64,000 bases of DNA, taken from contig CAKUMO010000003.1 of the NCBI GenBank assembly GCA_934667815.1, positions 29,469-93,468 on the forward strand, read 5' to 3'. Numbering within the stretch: the stretch's first letter is position 1; the number at the start of each line of letters is the position of its first letter. Positions 8,791-17,273 of the stretch are shown piece by piece. The notes beneath the pieces are model-generated. The model saw only the letters and a program-made list of their open reading frames with translations. It had not been told where the DNA came from and searched no databases. Position numbers and translations under genes: made by a program. This DNA comes from an uncultured Oscillospiraceae bacterium. Its GTDB lineage: Bacteria; Bacillota; Clostridia; Oscillospirales; Oscillospiraceae.

Positions 8791-10200
8791 ATGAAAAGAA
8801 TTCTCGCACTGCTTCTGGCTGTCTGCATGATTCTGGCACTCGGCGCCTGCGCCTCGCAGGGCAATGAGCCGTCTGCTCCGTCTCAGGACGCACAGCCCTC
8901 TACGGACAACACCCCGTCCGAATCTCAGAACACCGAGCCGGAGGAAAACCTCACCGCTGTTCAGAAGATCATCAAGGAAGCCGAAGGCATGACCCTCGAA
9001 GAACTGGCCAAGAAGGCCATCGAGGAATCCAACGGCAAGATGTTCTACGGCGTCGGCAACTCCAGCCGCGGCAAGAGCGCTCTGCCTCTGTTCATCGAGT
9101 ACCTGCAGACCATCGATCCTAATTATACCATGGAATTCGAGTGGCAGCAGCCCAAAAACAACAAAATTTTCGATCAGCTCACCGCTGACTCCCTCAAGGA
9201 GACCGGCACCTTTGCCATGACCCTGATTCAGGACGGCAACCAGATCGAAAGCAAGATGTACCAGACCGGCATTCTCGACACCTTCATCCCGAAGGATTGG
9301 GCGGACGCCAACAACACCACCGCAGACGCCTACACCGGCTTCCTGCCGCTGCAGACCCTGAACAAGGTCTTTATGTACAACTCCACCGGCAGCAAGACCT
9401 ATGACAACTGCTGGGACTACGTCGCCGAAGGCGAGCATGGCCTGTTCATGGACATCGACTCCGAGATCGTCGGCAAGAACTTCCTGTACATGCTCACCCG
9501 TGACGACTATGCCGCATGGCTGAAGGAAGCCTATGAGGCTCTGCCCGCTGACGAGCAGACCTACTTCCAGCCCACCATCAAGGCCATGGAGTCCGAAGCG
9601 GAAGACCTCGGCCTCGGCGCTGACGGCGCTTACGCTCTGGCATGGATCAAGCTGTGGGTCGAGAGCTACAACGCCCAGACCGACGACGGCCCGATCTGCA
9701 ACACCCTCGTCGATGCCTCCGCGACCGATCAGTTCGGCCTGCTGGTTTATTCCAAGCTCCGCTCCGTCGAGGAGTCCAGCTCCGTCTCCGTCAACAACAT
9801 CAAGGTCGCCGCTTATGAGGACGGCTACAAGGGCATCGGCGGCTACGGCTACTGCCATTACCTGTTCGTCACCGACAACAGCCCGCTGCCCTGGACGGCA
9901 TGCGCCTTCATCGCTTACATGACCTGCACCGCCGACGGCTTCTCCGCATGGGGCAAGGACATGGGCGGCTACTCCTCCAACCCGACCGTCGCTGCCGACA
10001 CCGAGGCGAAGTTCCATCACTCCATCGGCGGCATGGCTGAGGACGGCACCACTGTCGAATTCGCTGCGAAGAACGACCGCGGCTACGACTGGTGGACCAC
10101 CAACGGCGAGCTGGTTCTGGAAGATCCGGAATACTGCGCATCCGTCGCCTTCACCGTCGGCAGCTGGATCGAGATGCTGACGAAGTACAGCGCAGGCTAA
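8791..10200 (+). CDS. ABC importer solute-binding lipoprotein
   Basis: A 469-residue lipoprotein: signal peptide with lipobox LGAC (Cys20), then a Ser/Pro/Glu-rich linker to about residue 50, then an extracellular solute-binding fold (FYGVGNSSRGKSALPLF opens it). AGGAGG lies 8 bases before the ATG. It is the first gene of the importer operon, with a fused permease and ATPase downstream, and is longer than typical iron or polyamine binding proteins (about 340). The ligand cannot be named. The divergent sensor operon probably controls it. Confidence 0.85.
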   Translation: MKRILALLLAVCMILALGACASQGNEPSAPSQDAQPSTDNTPSESQNTEPEENLTAVQKIIKEAEGMTLEELAKKAIEESNGKMFYGVGNSSRGKSALPLFIEYLQTIDPNYTMEFEWQQPKNNKIFDQLTADSLKETGTFAMTLIQDGNQIESKMYQTGILDTFIPKDWADANNTTADAYTGFLPLQTLNKVFMYNSTGSKTYDNCWDYVAEGEHGLFMDIDSEIVGKNFLYMLTRDDYAAWLKEAYEALPADEQTYFQPTIKAMESEAEDLGLGADGAYALAWIKLWVESYNAQTDDGPICNTLVDASATDQFGLLVYSKLRSVEESSSVSVNNIKVAAYEDGYKGIGGYGYCHYLFVTDNSPLPWTACAFIAYMTCTADGFSAWGKDMGGYSSNPTVAADTEAKFHHSIGGMAEDGTTVEFAAKNDRGYDWWTTNGELVLEDPEYCASVAFTVGSWIEMLTKYSAG

Positions 10201-10271
10201 GTTTTTTGACAGGAATCCGCAAATTCTGCGGCCTCCGGAGAAACCAACCGGGCGTTAAGTAAAAAAATCGT

Positions 10272-10314
10272 GGCGCCCTTGGACTGCAGCACTCCCGCCG
10301 CGTCCAAGGGCGCC
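10272..10314 (+). terminator. Hairpin between binding protein and permease genes
   Basis: A 13-bp perfect stem (GGCGCCCTTGGAC with GTCCAAGGGCGCC) followed by CTCTTT lies in the 249-base gap after the binding-protein gene. It probably attenuates or protects the transcript so that binding protein exceeds permease, as is common in ABC operons. Confidence 0.65.
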
Positions 10315-10449
10315 CTCTTTCCCACTCTTGCCGCGGAAGCCTGCGCAAAGCCCGGCGCGATGATCGATCGGCTCAGAGCCTGATCCGGCATTCACCGGCC
10401 TGTGCGCAGCTTTCCACGGCGCACCATCCAACCAAAAAAGGAGCGTGCC

Positions 10450-12279
10450 ATGAACCAAACCTCTCCCCTGCGGGCCAGAAGCGGGTCGATCTTTCTGAAC
10501 AAGATCAAGACCTATTTCTCCAAGCCCTATAACGTCATTCTCCTGCTGCTCGGCATCGTGCTGACCTTTACGACGATCGCGCCCATCGTGGCCATCGTGC
10601 AGGACACCTTCAAAATCCATCCCGGCACCATCGACGCCCACCTCACGGGCAAGGCCGAGGGCTATACCCTTGTCAACTACGTCGATCTTTTCACCAGCAA
10701 AATGGCGAAGAAAAACCTCTGGACGCCGCTTCTGAACACCGTGCTGCTGGCCATCGGCACCTGCGTGGTGTCCATCCTGTTCGGCGGCATCTTCGCTTTT
10801 TTAATCACGCGCACAAATCTCGCATGGAGAAAATATTTAAGCTCCATTTTCATCTTCCCCTACATCATGCCGCAGTGGACGCTGGCCGTCGTGTGGCAGA
10901 ACCTCTTTAACTCCAACGCCGTCACCGGCACGTCCGACGGCCTGATCGCCTCGCTGTTCGGTGTGAACATGCCGAAGTGGTGGTGTCAGGGACTGTTCCC
11001 GAGCCTGGTCGTGCTGGGCCTGCACTATGCGCCATTTGCCTATATCCTCATCGGCGGCATTTTCCGCAACATGGACGCCAATCTGGAGGAGGCTGCGACC
11101 ATTCTCGACACGCCGCGCAGAAAGACCATGTTCCGCATCACCCTGCCCATGGTCAAGCCCGCGATTCTGTCCACGGTGCTGCTGGTGTTCGGCAGCGCGA
11201 TGGGCTCCTATCCCGTGCCGCATTACCTGAAGCTCACCACCCTTTCGACCAAGTACGTCTCCATGAACGACAAGTACACCGGCGAAACGGGCATTCTGGC
11301 CATCATCATGATGATCTTCGGCGTGGCGATCATGCTGCTCAACCAGCTCTCGCTGCACAGCCGCAAGAACTACACCACCGTCTCCGGCAAATCCGGTCAG
11401 ATCTCCAAGATCAACCTCGGCAAGATCGGCAAGTACGTCATCGCGCTCATTCTCGTGGTCGTGACGTTCTTCACGAGTATTTTCCCCATCGTCTCCTTTG
11501 CCTTTGAGACCTTCCTGCCGAACCCCGGCGACTATTCCTTCCTGTACACGGGCGATGCCTCGAACCTGACCACCAAGTGGTGGATCACCGCCGAGAACGT
11601 CTCCGAAAACGGCATGTACGGCCAGAAGGGTATCCTCTACAACGAGACGATCTGGAAGGCCTTCGGCGGCACGATGCTCGTAAGTGTCTGCTGCGCCCTC
11701 ATCGCCGGTACCATCGGCACGATGATCGGCTACGCCGTGTCGAAAAACCGCCGGAGCAAATGGGCAAACTACGTCAACTCCATGGCCTTTTTGCCCTACC
11801 TGATGCCGTCCATCGCGGTCGGCGCAGCCTTCTTCGTCCTGTTCTCCACGGAGAAATTCAATCTCTTTAACACCTACACGCTCCTGATTATCGCAGGCAC
11901 GATCAAATATATCCCCTTCGCCAGCCGCAGCTCACTGAACTCCATGCTTCAGCTCTCCGGCGAGATCGAGGAGGCCGCGATCATTCAGGACATCCCGTGG
12001 TACAAGCGGATGCTACGCATCATCATCCCGATCCAGAAGTCGTCCATCATCAGCGGCTACCTGCTGCCCTTCATGACCTGCCTGCGTGAGCTGTCGCTGT
12101 TCATGCTGCTGTGTACGCAGGGCTTCATCCTCTCGACCACGCTGGACTACTTCGACGAAATGGGTCTGGCCGCGTTCTCCAGCGGCATCAACCTGATCCT
12201 GATCGTCACCATTCTCGTCTGCAACACCATCGTCAACAAAGTCACGGGCGCCAGCCTCGACAAAGGAATAGGAGGATAA
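10450..12279 (+). CDS. ABC importer permease, two fused six-helix halves (FbpB-like)
   Basis: A 609-residue inner-membrane permease with two BPD_transp domains in one chain. The first helix is at about residues 25-45. EAA loops that dock the ATPase are visible twice: EEAATILDTPRRKTMF near residue 212 and EIEEAAIIQDIPWYKRML near 505. The fused arrangement is typical of ferric/thiamine/phosphoglycerate-type importers. The ATG at 10450 is chosen for the AAAAAAGGAG site 8 bases upstream. It is followed after 3 bases by the ATPase gene. Confidence 0.9.
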   Translation: MNQTSPLRARSGSIFLNKIKTYFSKPYNVILLLLGIVLTFTTIAPIVAIVQDTFKIHPGTIDAHLTGKAEGYTLVNYVDLFTSKMAKKNLWTPLLNTVLLAIGTCVVSILFGGIFAFLITRTNLAWRKYLSSIFIFPYIMPQWTLAVVWQNLFNSNAVTGTSDGLIASLFGVNMPKWWCQGLFPSLVVLGLHYAPFAYILIGGIFRNMDANLEEAATILDTPRRKTMFRITLPMVKPAILSTVLLVFGSAMGSYPVPHYLKLTTLSTKYVSMNDKYTGETGILAIIMMIFGVAIMLLNQLSLHSRKNYTTVSGKSGQISKINLGKIGKYVIALILVVVTFFTSIFPIVSFAFETFLPNPGDYSFLYTGDASNLTTKWWITAENVSENGMYGQKGILYNETIWKAFGGTMLVSVCCALIAGTIGTMIGYAVSKNRRSKWANYVNSMAFLPYLMPSIAVGAAFFVLFSTEKFNLFNTYTLLIIAGTIKYIPFASRSSLNSMLQLSGEIEEAAIIQDIPWYKRMLRIIIPIQKSSIISGYLLPFMTCLRELSLFMLLCTQGFILSTTLDYFDEMGLAAFSSGINLILIVTILVCNTIVNKVTGASLDKGIGG

Positions 12280-12282
12280 ACC

Positions 12283-13917
12283 ATGCCTGAAATCAGATTA
12301 GAGCATATTACCAAGCGGTGGGGCAAGTTCTACGCCGTTGAGGATCTGAACCTCGTCATCGAGGATAACGCGTTTGTGACCCTGCTCGGCCCGTCCGGCT
12401 GCGGCAAAACCACCACCCTGCGCATGATCGCCGGACTGGAAACGCCGACCTCCGGCCGCATCACCATCGGCGACAAGGTCGTTTTCGACTCCGCCATGGG
12501 CATCAACGTCCCGGCCAACAAGCGCAAGGTCGGCTTCCTGTTCCAGAACTACGCCCTGTGGCCGAACATGACCGTTTATGACAACATCGCCTTCGGCCTG
12601 TCCAACATCAAAGAGCCGATGGAGCGCATCGACTTTGACAGCAAGAACGCCGCACGCCTCGCGCAGCTGCTCTCCGCGCCCGCCGAGGTCGCCAAGGTCA
12701 TCGAGGAATGCCGCGACCGCAACGGCAAGCTCGACGAGAAGAAGGCCGTTCTGAAGCTCATCGACGCCTTCACCCTCTCGCAGTTCACGGCCAAGCGCCT
12801 GCTGTCCTACCATCCGGAAAACGGCGGCAATTTTGATTCTCAGGTCGCCGCGCTCAAGGCCAAGGCCGATGCCGGCGCCGCCTCCGCCAAGTCCGCGGGC
12901 TACACGCTCGACGCAGAATACCGCTTCTGCAAGGACGGCAAGCCCGTGATGACCACGCGCAAGCTGACCAAGGAGGAGATCGACCTCACCGTCCGCCGCG
13001 TCAGCCGCATCGTCAAGATCGGCATGTTCATGGATCGCTACCCGGCAGAGCTTTCCGGCGGTCAGCAGCAGCGCGTCGCCATTGCCAGAACCCTTGCGCC
13101 GGAGCCGACGGTGCTGTTCATGGACGAACCGCTCTCCAACCTCGACGCAAAGCTGCGTCTGGAGATGCGCTATGAGCTGCAGCGTCTGCACGTCGAGACC
13201 GGCTCGACCTTCGTCTACGTCACGCATGACCAGATGGAGGCCATGACGCTCGCCACGCGCATCTGCCTTATCAACAACGGCGTTTTGCAGCAGTATGCCG
13301 CGCCGCTGGAGGTCTACCACAAGCCCGCCAACCTCTTTGTTGCAGACTTCGTCGGCAATCCCTCGATCAACTTCATCGAGGCCAAGGGCGAACAGCTCTC
13401 CGACGGCTGCATCTCCCTGTCGCTGCTCGGCGGACATAAGGCCGTGTTCTCCCCGAAGGGCGGCATAACGCTGGGCGACTGGTACGCACAGCGCGACGCG
13501 GACGAGGCCGCGCTTGCCGCAGCGAAAAAGGCCAAGGCCAGCGAAAAGGGCAGCGTGGAAAAGGGCAACAAGGACGAGGTGTTCCGCTATCACATCGCAC
13601 GCGTCACCGAGGAGGACGATTCTCTGGCCGAGGAGCCGGTGATCGCCAACGGCGACTTTGTGCTGGGCGTGCGTCCGGAGTTTTTGGACATCACCGACCG
13701 CAACGCGCTCAAGGGCGAGATCTACGGCGCCATGCCCACCGGCATGGAATCGACCATCAAGGTTCGCGTGGGCGATTATCTGCTGACGGGCGTGATTTTC
13801 GGCAGCTCGCTGTTCACCATCGGCGCAGAGGTTCCCTTGAGCGTCTCCGGCGAGGACATCATGCTCTTTGACCGCAAGAGCGGCAAGTGCATCTGCCTCG
13901 GCAGCCTGAAGTTCTGA
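12283..13917 (+). CDS. ABC importer ATPase with long helical-domain insertion
   Basis: A 544-residue PotA/FbpC/MalK-type ATPase. Walker A GPSGCGKT is at 36-43, Q-loop Gln88, signature LSGGQ 257-261, Walker B VLFMDE 277-282, H-loop His315, and a C-terminal TOBE-type regulatory region follows. The Q-loop to signature distance is about 170 residues against roughly 50 in MalK-like proteins. The extra segment (about 110-232) is charged and Ala/Lys-rich. A second charged insertion (about 405-470, KKAKASEKGSVEKGNK) interrupts the TOBE region. Both are in frame with host-like codon use, so they look genuine. Its partners are the permease and binding protein upstream. Confidence 0.9.
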   Translation: MPEIRLEHITKRWGKFYAVEDLNLVIEDNAFVTLLGPSGCGKTTTLRMIAGLETPTSGRITIGDKVVFDSAMGINVPANKRKVGFLFQNYALWPNMTVYDNIAFGLSNIKEPMERIDFDSKNAARLAQLLSAPAEVAKVIEECRDRNGKLDEKKAVLKLIDAFTLSQFTAKRLLSYHPENGGNFDSQVAALKAKADAGAASAKSAGYTLDAEYRFCKDGKPVMTTRKLTKEEIDLTVRRVSRIVKIGMFMDRYPAELSGGQQQRVAIARTLAPEPTVLFMDEPLSNLDAKLRLEMRYELQRLHVETGSTFVYVTHDQMEAMTLATRICLINNGVLQQYAAPLEVYHKPANLFVADFVGNPSINFIEAKGEQLSDGCISLSLLGGHKAVFSPKGGITLGDWYAQRDADEAALAAAKKAKASEKGSVEKGNKDEVFRYHIARVTEEDDSLAEEPVIANGDFVLGVRPEFLDITDRNALKGEIYGAMPTGMESTIKVRVGDYLLTGVIFGSSLFTIGAEVPLSVSGEDIMLFDRKSGKCICLGSLKF

Positions 13918-13944
13918 GAAATCAGCTTCTGAATTGCATAACTT

Positions 13945-14256
13945 AAAGGGCCATCCCCCACGGGATGGCCCTCAGACTGTCAAAAAAGTCCGTAATCGTC
14001 AAAATCGATTCACAATTCAACGGGTTTTTACTCTCTGGATTTCATTTTCAAAAGTGGGGGATTCCAAACTTTATCGTCTGAAAACCAGCTTGCTGCGCAA
14101 GGATTTTGACTTACTGCGCAACTCACGCCCTACCGTACCGATGTACGCCGACGAGCGTGAGTTGCTTGTCTTCCGAACTTTTTCGCAGTCTGTCAGCGTG
14201 CCGAAAAGAGTTTTTCGACACGCTGAGGGCCATCCCCGACGGGGATGGCCCTTTTT
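13945..14256. repeat. Hairpin-bounded dispersed repeat, copy B (inverted relative to copy A)
   Basis: This fills the 360-base gap between convergent genes. Read on the minus strand it is roughly 90% identical by eye to 125-375 of copy A, including the AGCGTG and GCAACTC hairpins. Its bounding hairpins differ from those of copy A but match each other: stems 13948-13957 with 13962-13971 and 14227-14237 with 14241-14251, both built on GGGCCATCCC. The hairpin at 14227-14251 is followed on the plus strand by TTTTT and could terminate the importer transcript. Confidence 0.85.
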
Positions 14257-14277
14257 GATGATTTGCACTTCTGATTC

Positions 14278-15228
14278 TTACTTTCTGGCGATGGTTTCCT
14301 TGACGGCGCGGACGATGTGCTCGTCGGTCAGGTCGTAGCGCTGGCGCAGATAGCTCTGCGGGCCGACCTCGCCGAATTCATCCTCGACGGCGACGTAACC
14401 GACCTTCGCCTCGCCCTCCAGCGCTTCCTTGACCGCGCTGTAAAGGCCGCCGATCTTGTTGTGGTTCTCGGCCGTGACGACCGCGCCGGTCTTGGCCGCC
14501 CATGCGCGGATCAGCTCGACGTCCAGCGGCTTGACGGTATAGGGGTCGATGACCGCGGCCTCGACGCCCTCGGCGGCAAGCTTCTTCGCAGCCTCCATGG
14601 CCTCGTGCACCATGATGCCCGTGGCGATGATGACCGCGTCCGTGCCCTCGCGCAGAACGTTGCCCTTGCCGATCGTCAGCTCCGTGCCGGGCGCGTAGAC
14701 GGGGTAGGATTCCTTGCGGCCGACGCGCAGATATTTCACGCCGGGCAGATCCTTCGCCGTGCGCAGGAAGCTCTCGAGCATGGTGATGTCCGTCACGTCA
14801 CAGATCACCGCACCGGGGATGGCGCGGTAGAGCGCCACGTCCTCAAAGGGCATATGCGTGCCGCCGTTAAACGCGGCCGTGATGCCGGGGTCGGTGCCGA
14901 TGACCGTGATGGGGTTTTGGGCATAGCCGCCGGAGAGGAAAATCTGGTCGTACACGCGGCGCGAGGCGAACGGCCCGAAGGTATGCACGATGGGCTTGAA
15001 GCCGACGGCTGCCGTGCCGCAGGCGATGCCAATCATGTTCGCTTCCGCGATGCCACAGTTGATCGCGCGGTCGTATTCCTGAATCAGGCGCGCCGTGCCG
15101 ATGCAGTTGGAGAGGTCTGCGTCAAAATAGATGACGTTTTCGTCCTCCTTGAGCAGGCTCTCAATGATGCCGCCGAGGACTTTCTTGTAAAGCCGGGCGT
15201 CCTGTTCGCCATTATAGATGATCTTCAT
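14278..15228 (-). CDS. Transketolase, C-terminal (pyrimidine/regulatory) subunit
   Basis: A 316-residue subunit of a split transketolase, transferring two-carbon units between sugar phosphates with the N-terminal subunit encoded just upstream. The pyrimidine-binding half has YDRAINCGIAEANMIGIACG near residues 50-70 (catalytic Glu in GIAEANM). The C-terminal half has VIDPYTVKPLD and TAENHNKIGGL. The ATG at 15228 is 2 bases past the stop of the partner gene, and GGAGGAG for it lies in the partner's last codons. It is the last gene of the 17.5-kb run. Confidence 0.92.
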   Translation of the reverse strand: MKIIYNGEQDARLYKKVLGGIIESLLKEDENVIYFDADLSNCIGTARLIQEYDRAINCGIAEANMIGIACGTAAVGFKPIVHTFGPFASRRVYDQIFLSGGYAQNPITVIGTDPGITAAFNGGTHMPFEDVALYRAIPGAVICDVTDITMLESFLRTAKDLPGVKYLRVGRKESYPVYAPGTELTIGKGNVLREGTDAVIIATGIMVHEAMEAAKKLAAEGVEAAVIDPYTVKPLDVELIRAWAAKTGAVVTAENHNKIGGLYSAVKEALEGEAKVGYVAVEDEFGEVGPQSYLRQRYDLTDEHIVRAVKETIARK

Positions 15229-15230
15229 GC

Positions 15231-16076
15231 TCAGCTCCTCCGTTCTTCCAGCTCGGCCAGATGTGCGCGCAGCACGGCCAGCCATTTGTCATAGGTTTCG
15301 GCGTCGGTCGTGACGGAATGATTCGAGGCCATCTGCTCGACCTCCGGAATGCCGCGTCCCTTCACGGTGTCGAGCACGATGGCACGCGGGCGATCGCCCA
15401 CGGGCGCAGTCAGGGCGTTATAGACCGCCTCGACATCGTTGCCGTCCACGCGCAGCGCCTCGAAGCCGAAGGCCTCGAACTTCTCGCGCAGGTCAAACAG
15501 CGGCAGGACGGAATCGGTCGTGCCGTCGAGCTGCTTTTTGTTCTCGTCGATGAGCCAGAACAGGTTCTTGACCTTCTTGCCCGCGGCAAACATCGCAGCC
15601 TCCCAGACCTGACCCTCGTTGCTCTCGCCGTCGCCGACGATAAGATAGGTGCGGCTGGGGCGGCCCTTGATGCCGTCGCCCACGGCCATACCCACGGCCA
15701 GCGACGTGCCCTGCCCGAGGGAGCCGGTCGTCATGTCCACGCCGGGGGTCTTGTTCTTGTCGCAGTGGCTGGGGAAGGACGTGCCGGGCTGATTCAGCGT
15801 GAGAATATCCTCATAGGGGAAGAAGCCCTTGAGCGCCAGCGCGGCATAGACCGCCGGGCCGGCGTGGCCCTTGGAGGAGACCAGCTTGTCGCGGTCGGGC
15901 CAGTGCGGGTTCTTGGGATCGTAGTGCATGACGGCGCCGTAGAGCACGGCCAGCGCGTCGCAGATGCTGAGGCTTCCGCCCAGATGGCCGAAGCCGCGTG
16001 CCTTCATCTCCTCGACCACGCCGATGCGGATCTGCGCGGCGAAGATCTCAAGCTCGAGTTTTTGTTTGTTGTCCAT
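15231..16076 (-). CDS. Transketolase, N-terminal (thiamine diphosphate) subunit
   Basis: A 281-residue TPP-binding half of a split transketolase. Visible are GHLGGSLSICDAL near residue 31, KGHAGPAVYAAL near 70 and the TPP motif GDGESNEGQVWEA near residue 148 with its closing Asn in IDENKKQLDG. GGAGGAGC precedes the ATG, which follows malic enzyme by 12 bases. Within this operon it would link pentose/tetrose phosphates to glycolysis. Confidence 0.92.
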   Translation of the reverse strand: MDNKQKLELEIFAAQIRIGVVEEMKARGFGHLGGSLSICDALAVLYGAVMHYDPKNPHWPDRDKLVSSKGHAGPAVYAALALKGFFPYEDILTLNQPGTSFPSHCDKNKTPGVDMTTGSLGQGTSLAVGMAVGDGIKGRPSRTYLIVGDGESNEGQVWEAAMFAAGKKVKNLFWLIDENKKQLDGTTDSVLPLFDLREKFEAFGFEALRVDGNDVEAVYNALTAPVGDRPRAIVLDTVKGRGIPEVEQMASNHSVTTDAETYDKWLAVLRAHLAELEERRS

Positions 16077-16088
16077 ATTGCTCCTCCT

Positions 16089-17261
16089 TCAGATTCTTGC
16101 AACGCCGGAATCGCGGGCGGCCTGTGCAACGGCGGCGGCCACGGCCTTGCCGACGCGCGGGTCGAACGCCTTGGGGATGATATATTCCGCGCTCAGCTCC
16201 TCGTCGGAGACCAGCTCGGCCAGTGCGCGTGCGGCAGCCATCTTCATTTCCTCGTTGATGTCGGAGGCGCGGACGTCGAAGGTGCCGCGGAAGATGCCGG
16301 GGAAGGCCAGCACGTTATTGATCTGGTTCGGGAAGTCCGAGCGGCCCGTGGCGATGACGGCTGCGCCGCCGGCCTTGGCCTCGTCAGGCATGATTTCGGG
16401 CGTGGGGTTGGCACAGGCGAAGAGGATCGGATCCTTGGCCATGGTCCTGACCATCTCGGCCGTGACCGTGCCGGGAGCGGAAACGCCGATGAACACGTCC
16501 GCATTTTTGATTACGTCCGCGAGCTTGCCGGTCTCCTTCTGACGGTTGGTGACGAGCGCCATCTCCTGCTTGATCCAGTTGAGGTTCTCGCGGCCCTCGT
16601 AGATCGCGCCGGTGCGGTCGGTCATGACGATGTTCCGGAAGCCCGCCGACAGCAGCAGCTTGACGATGGAGATCGCCGCAGCGCCTGCGCCGGAGGTGAC
16701 GATCTTCACGTCCTCCTTCTTTTTGCCGACGACCTTCAGGGCATTGGTCAGGCCGGCGAGGGTGATGACGGCGGTCCCGTGCTGGTCGTCGTGGAAAATG
16801 GGAATGTCGCAGCGCTCCTTGAGCTTGCGCTCGATTTCGAAGCAGCGCGGCGCGGCAATATCCTCAAGATTGATGCCGCCGAAGGAGCCGGAGATCAGCG
16901 CCACGGCGTTGACAAATTCGTCCACATCCTTGGTCTTGACGCAGAGCGGGAAGGCATCCACGCCGCCGAAGGCCTTGAACAGCACGCATTTGCCCTCCAT
17001 GACGGGCATGCCGGCCTCCGGGCCGATGTCGCCCAGACCGAGAACAGCCGAGCCGTCGGTGATGACGGCGCAGAGGTTGTGACGGCGGGTCAGGTCATAG
17101 GAGCGGTTGACGTCCTTCTGGATCTCGAGGCAGGGCTGCGCGACGCCGGGCGTGTAGGCAAGGGAGAGGTCGTCCTTGGTCGCAACGGGAACGGTGGCGA
17201 TGACTTCGATTTTTCCCTTCCACTTCTCGTGGAGCTTGAGGGATTCTTCTGCGTAGTTCAT
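16089..17261 (-). CDS. Malic enzyme (oxaloacetate-decarboxylating malate dehydrogenase)
   Basis: A 390-residue short-form bacterial malic enzyme converting L-malate to pyruvate and CO2 with NAD(P) reduction. Visible are [12 protein letters not shown] near residue 33, the metal site [11 protein letters not shown] near 155 (the DD ligands), the Rossmann motif [15 protein letters not shown] near 190 and CANPTPEI near 285. Length is normal for the NAD-linked short form. It follows the LarA-family gene by 12 bases, which suggests the racemase may feed it L-malate. Confidence 0.92.
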   Translation of the reverse strand: MNYAEESLKLHEKWKGKIEVIATVPVATKDDLSLAYTPGVAQPCLEIQKDVNRSYDLTRRHNLCAVITDGSAVLGLGDIGPEAGMPVMEGKCVLFKAFGGVDAFPLCVKTKDVDEFVNAVALISGSFGGINLEDIAAPRCFEIERKLKERCDIPIFHDDQHGTAVITLAGLTNALKVVGKKKEDVKIVTSGAGAAAISIVKLLLSAGFRNIVMTDRTGAIYEGRENLNWIKQEMALVTNRQKETGKLADVIKNADVFIGVSAPGTVTAEMVRTMAKDPILFACANPTPEIMPDEAKAGGAAVIATGRSDFPNQINNVLAFPGIFRGTFDVRASDINEEMKMAAARALAELVSDEELSAEYIIPKAFDPRVGKAVAAAVAQAARDSGVARI

Positions 17262-17273
17262 AAAAATTCTCCT

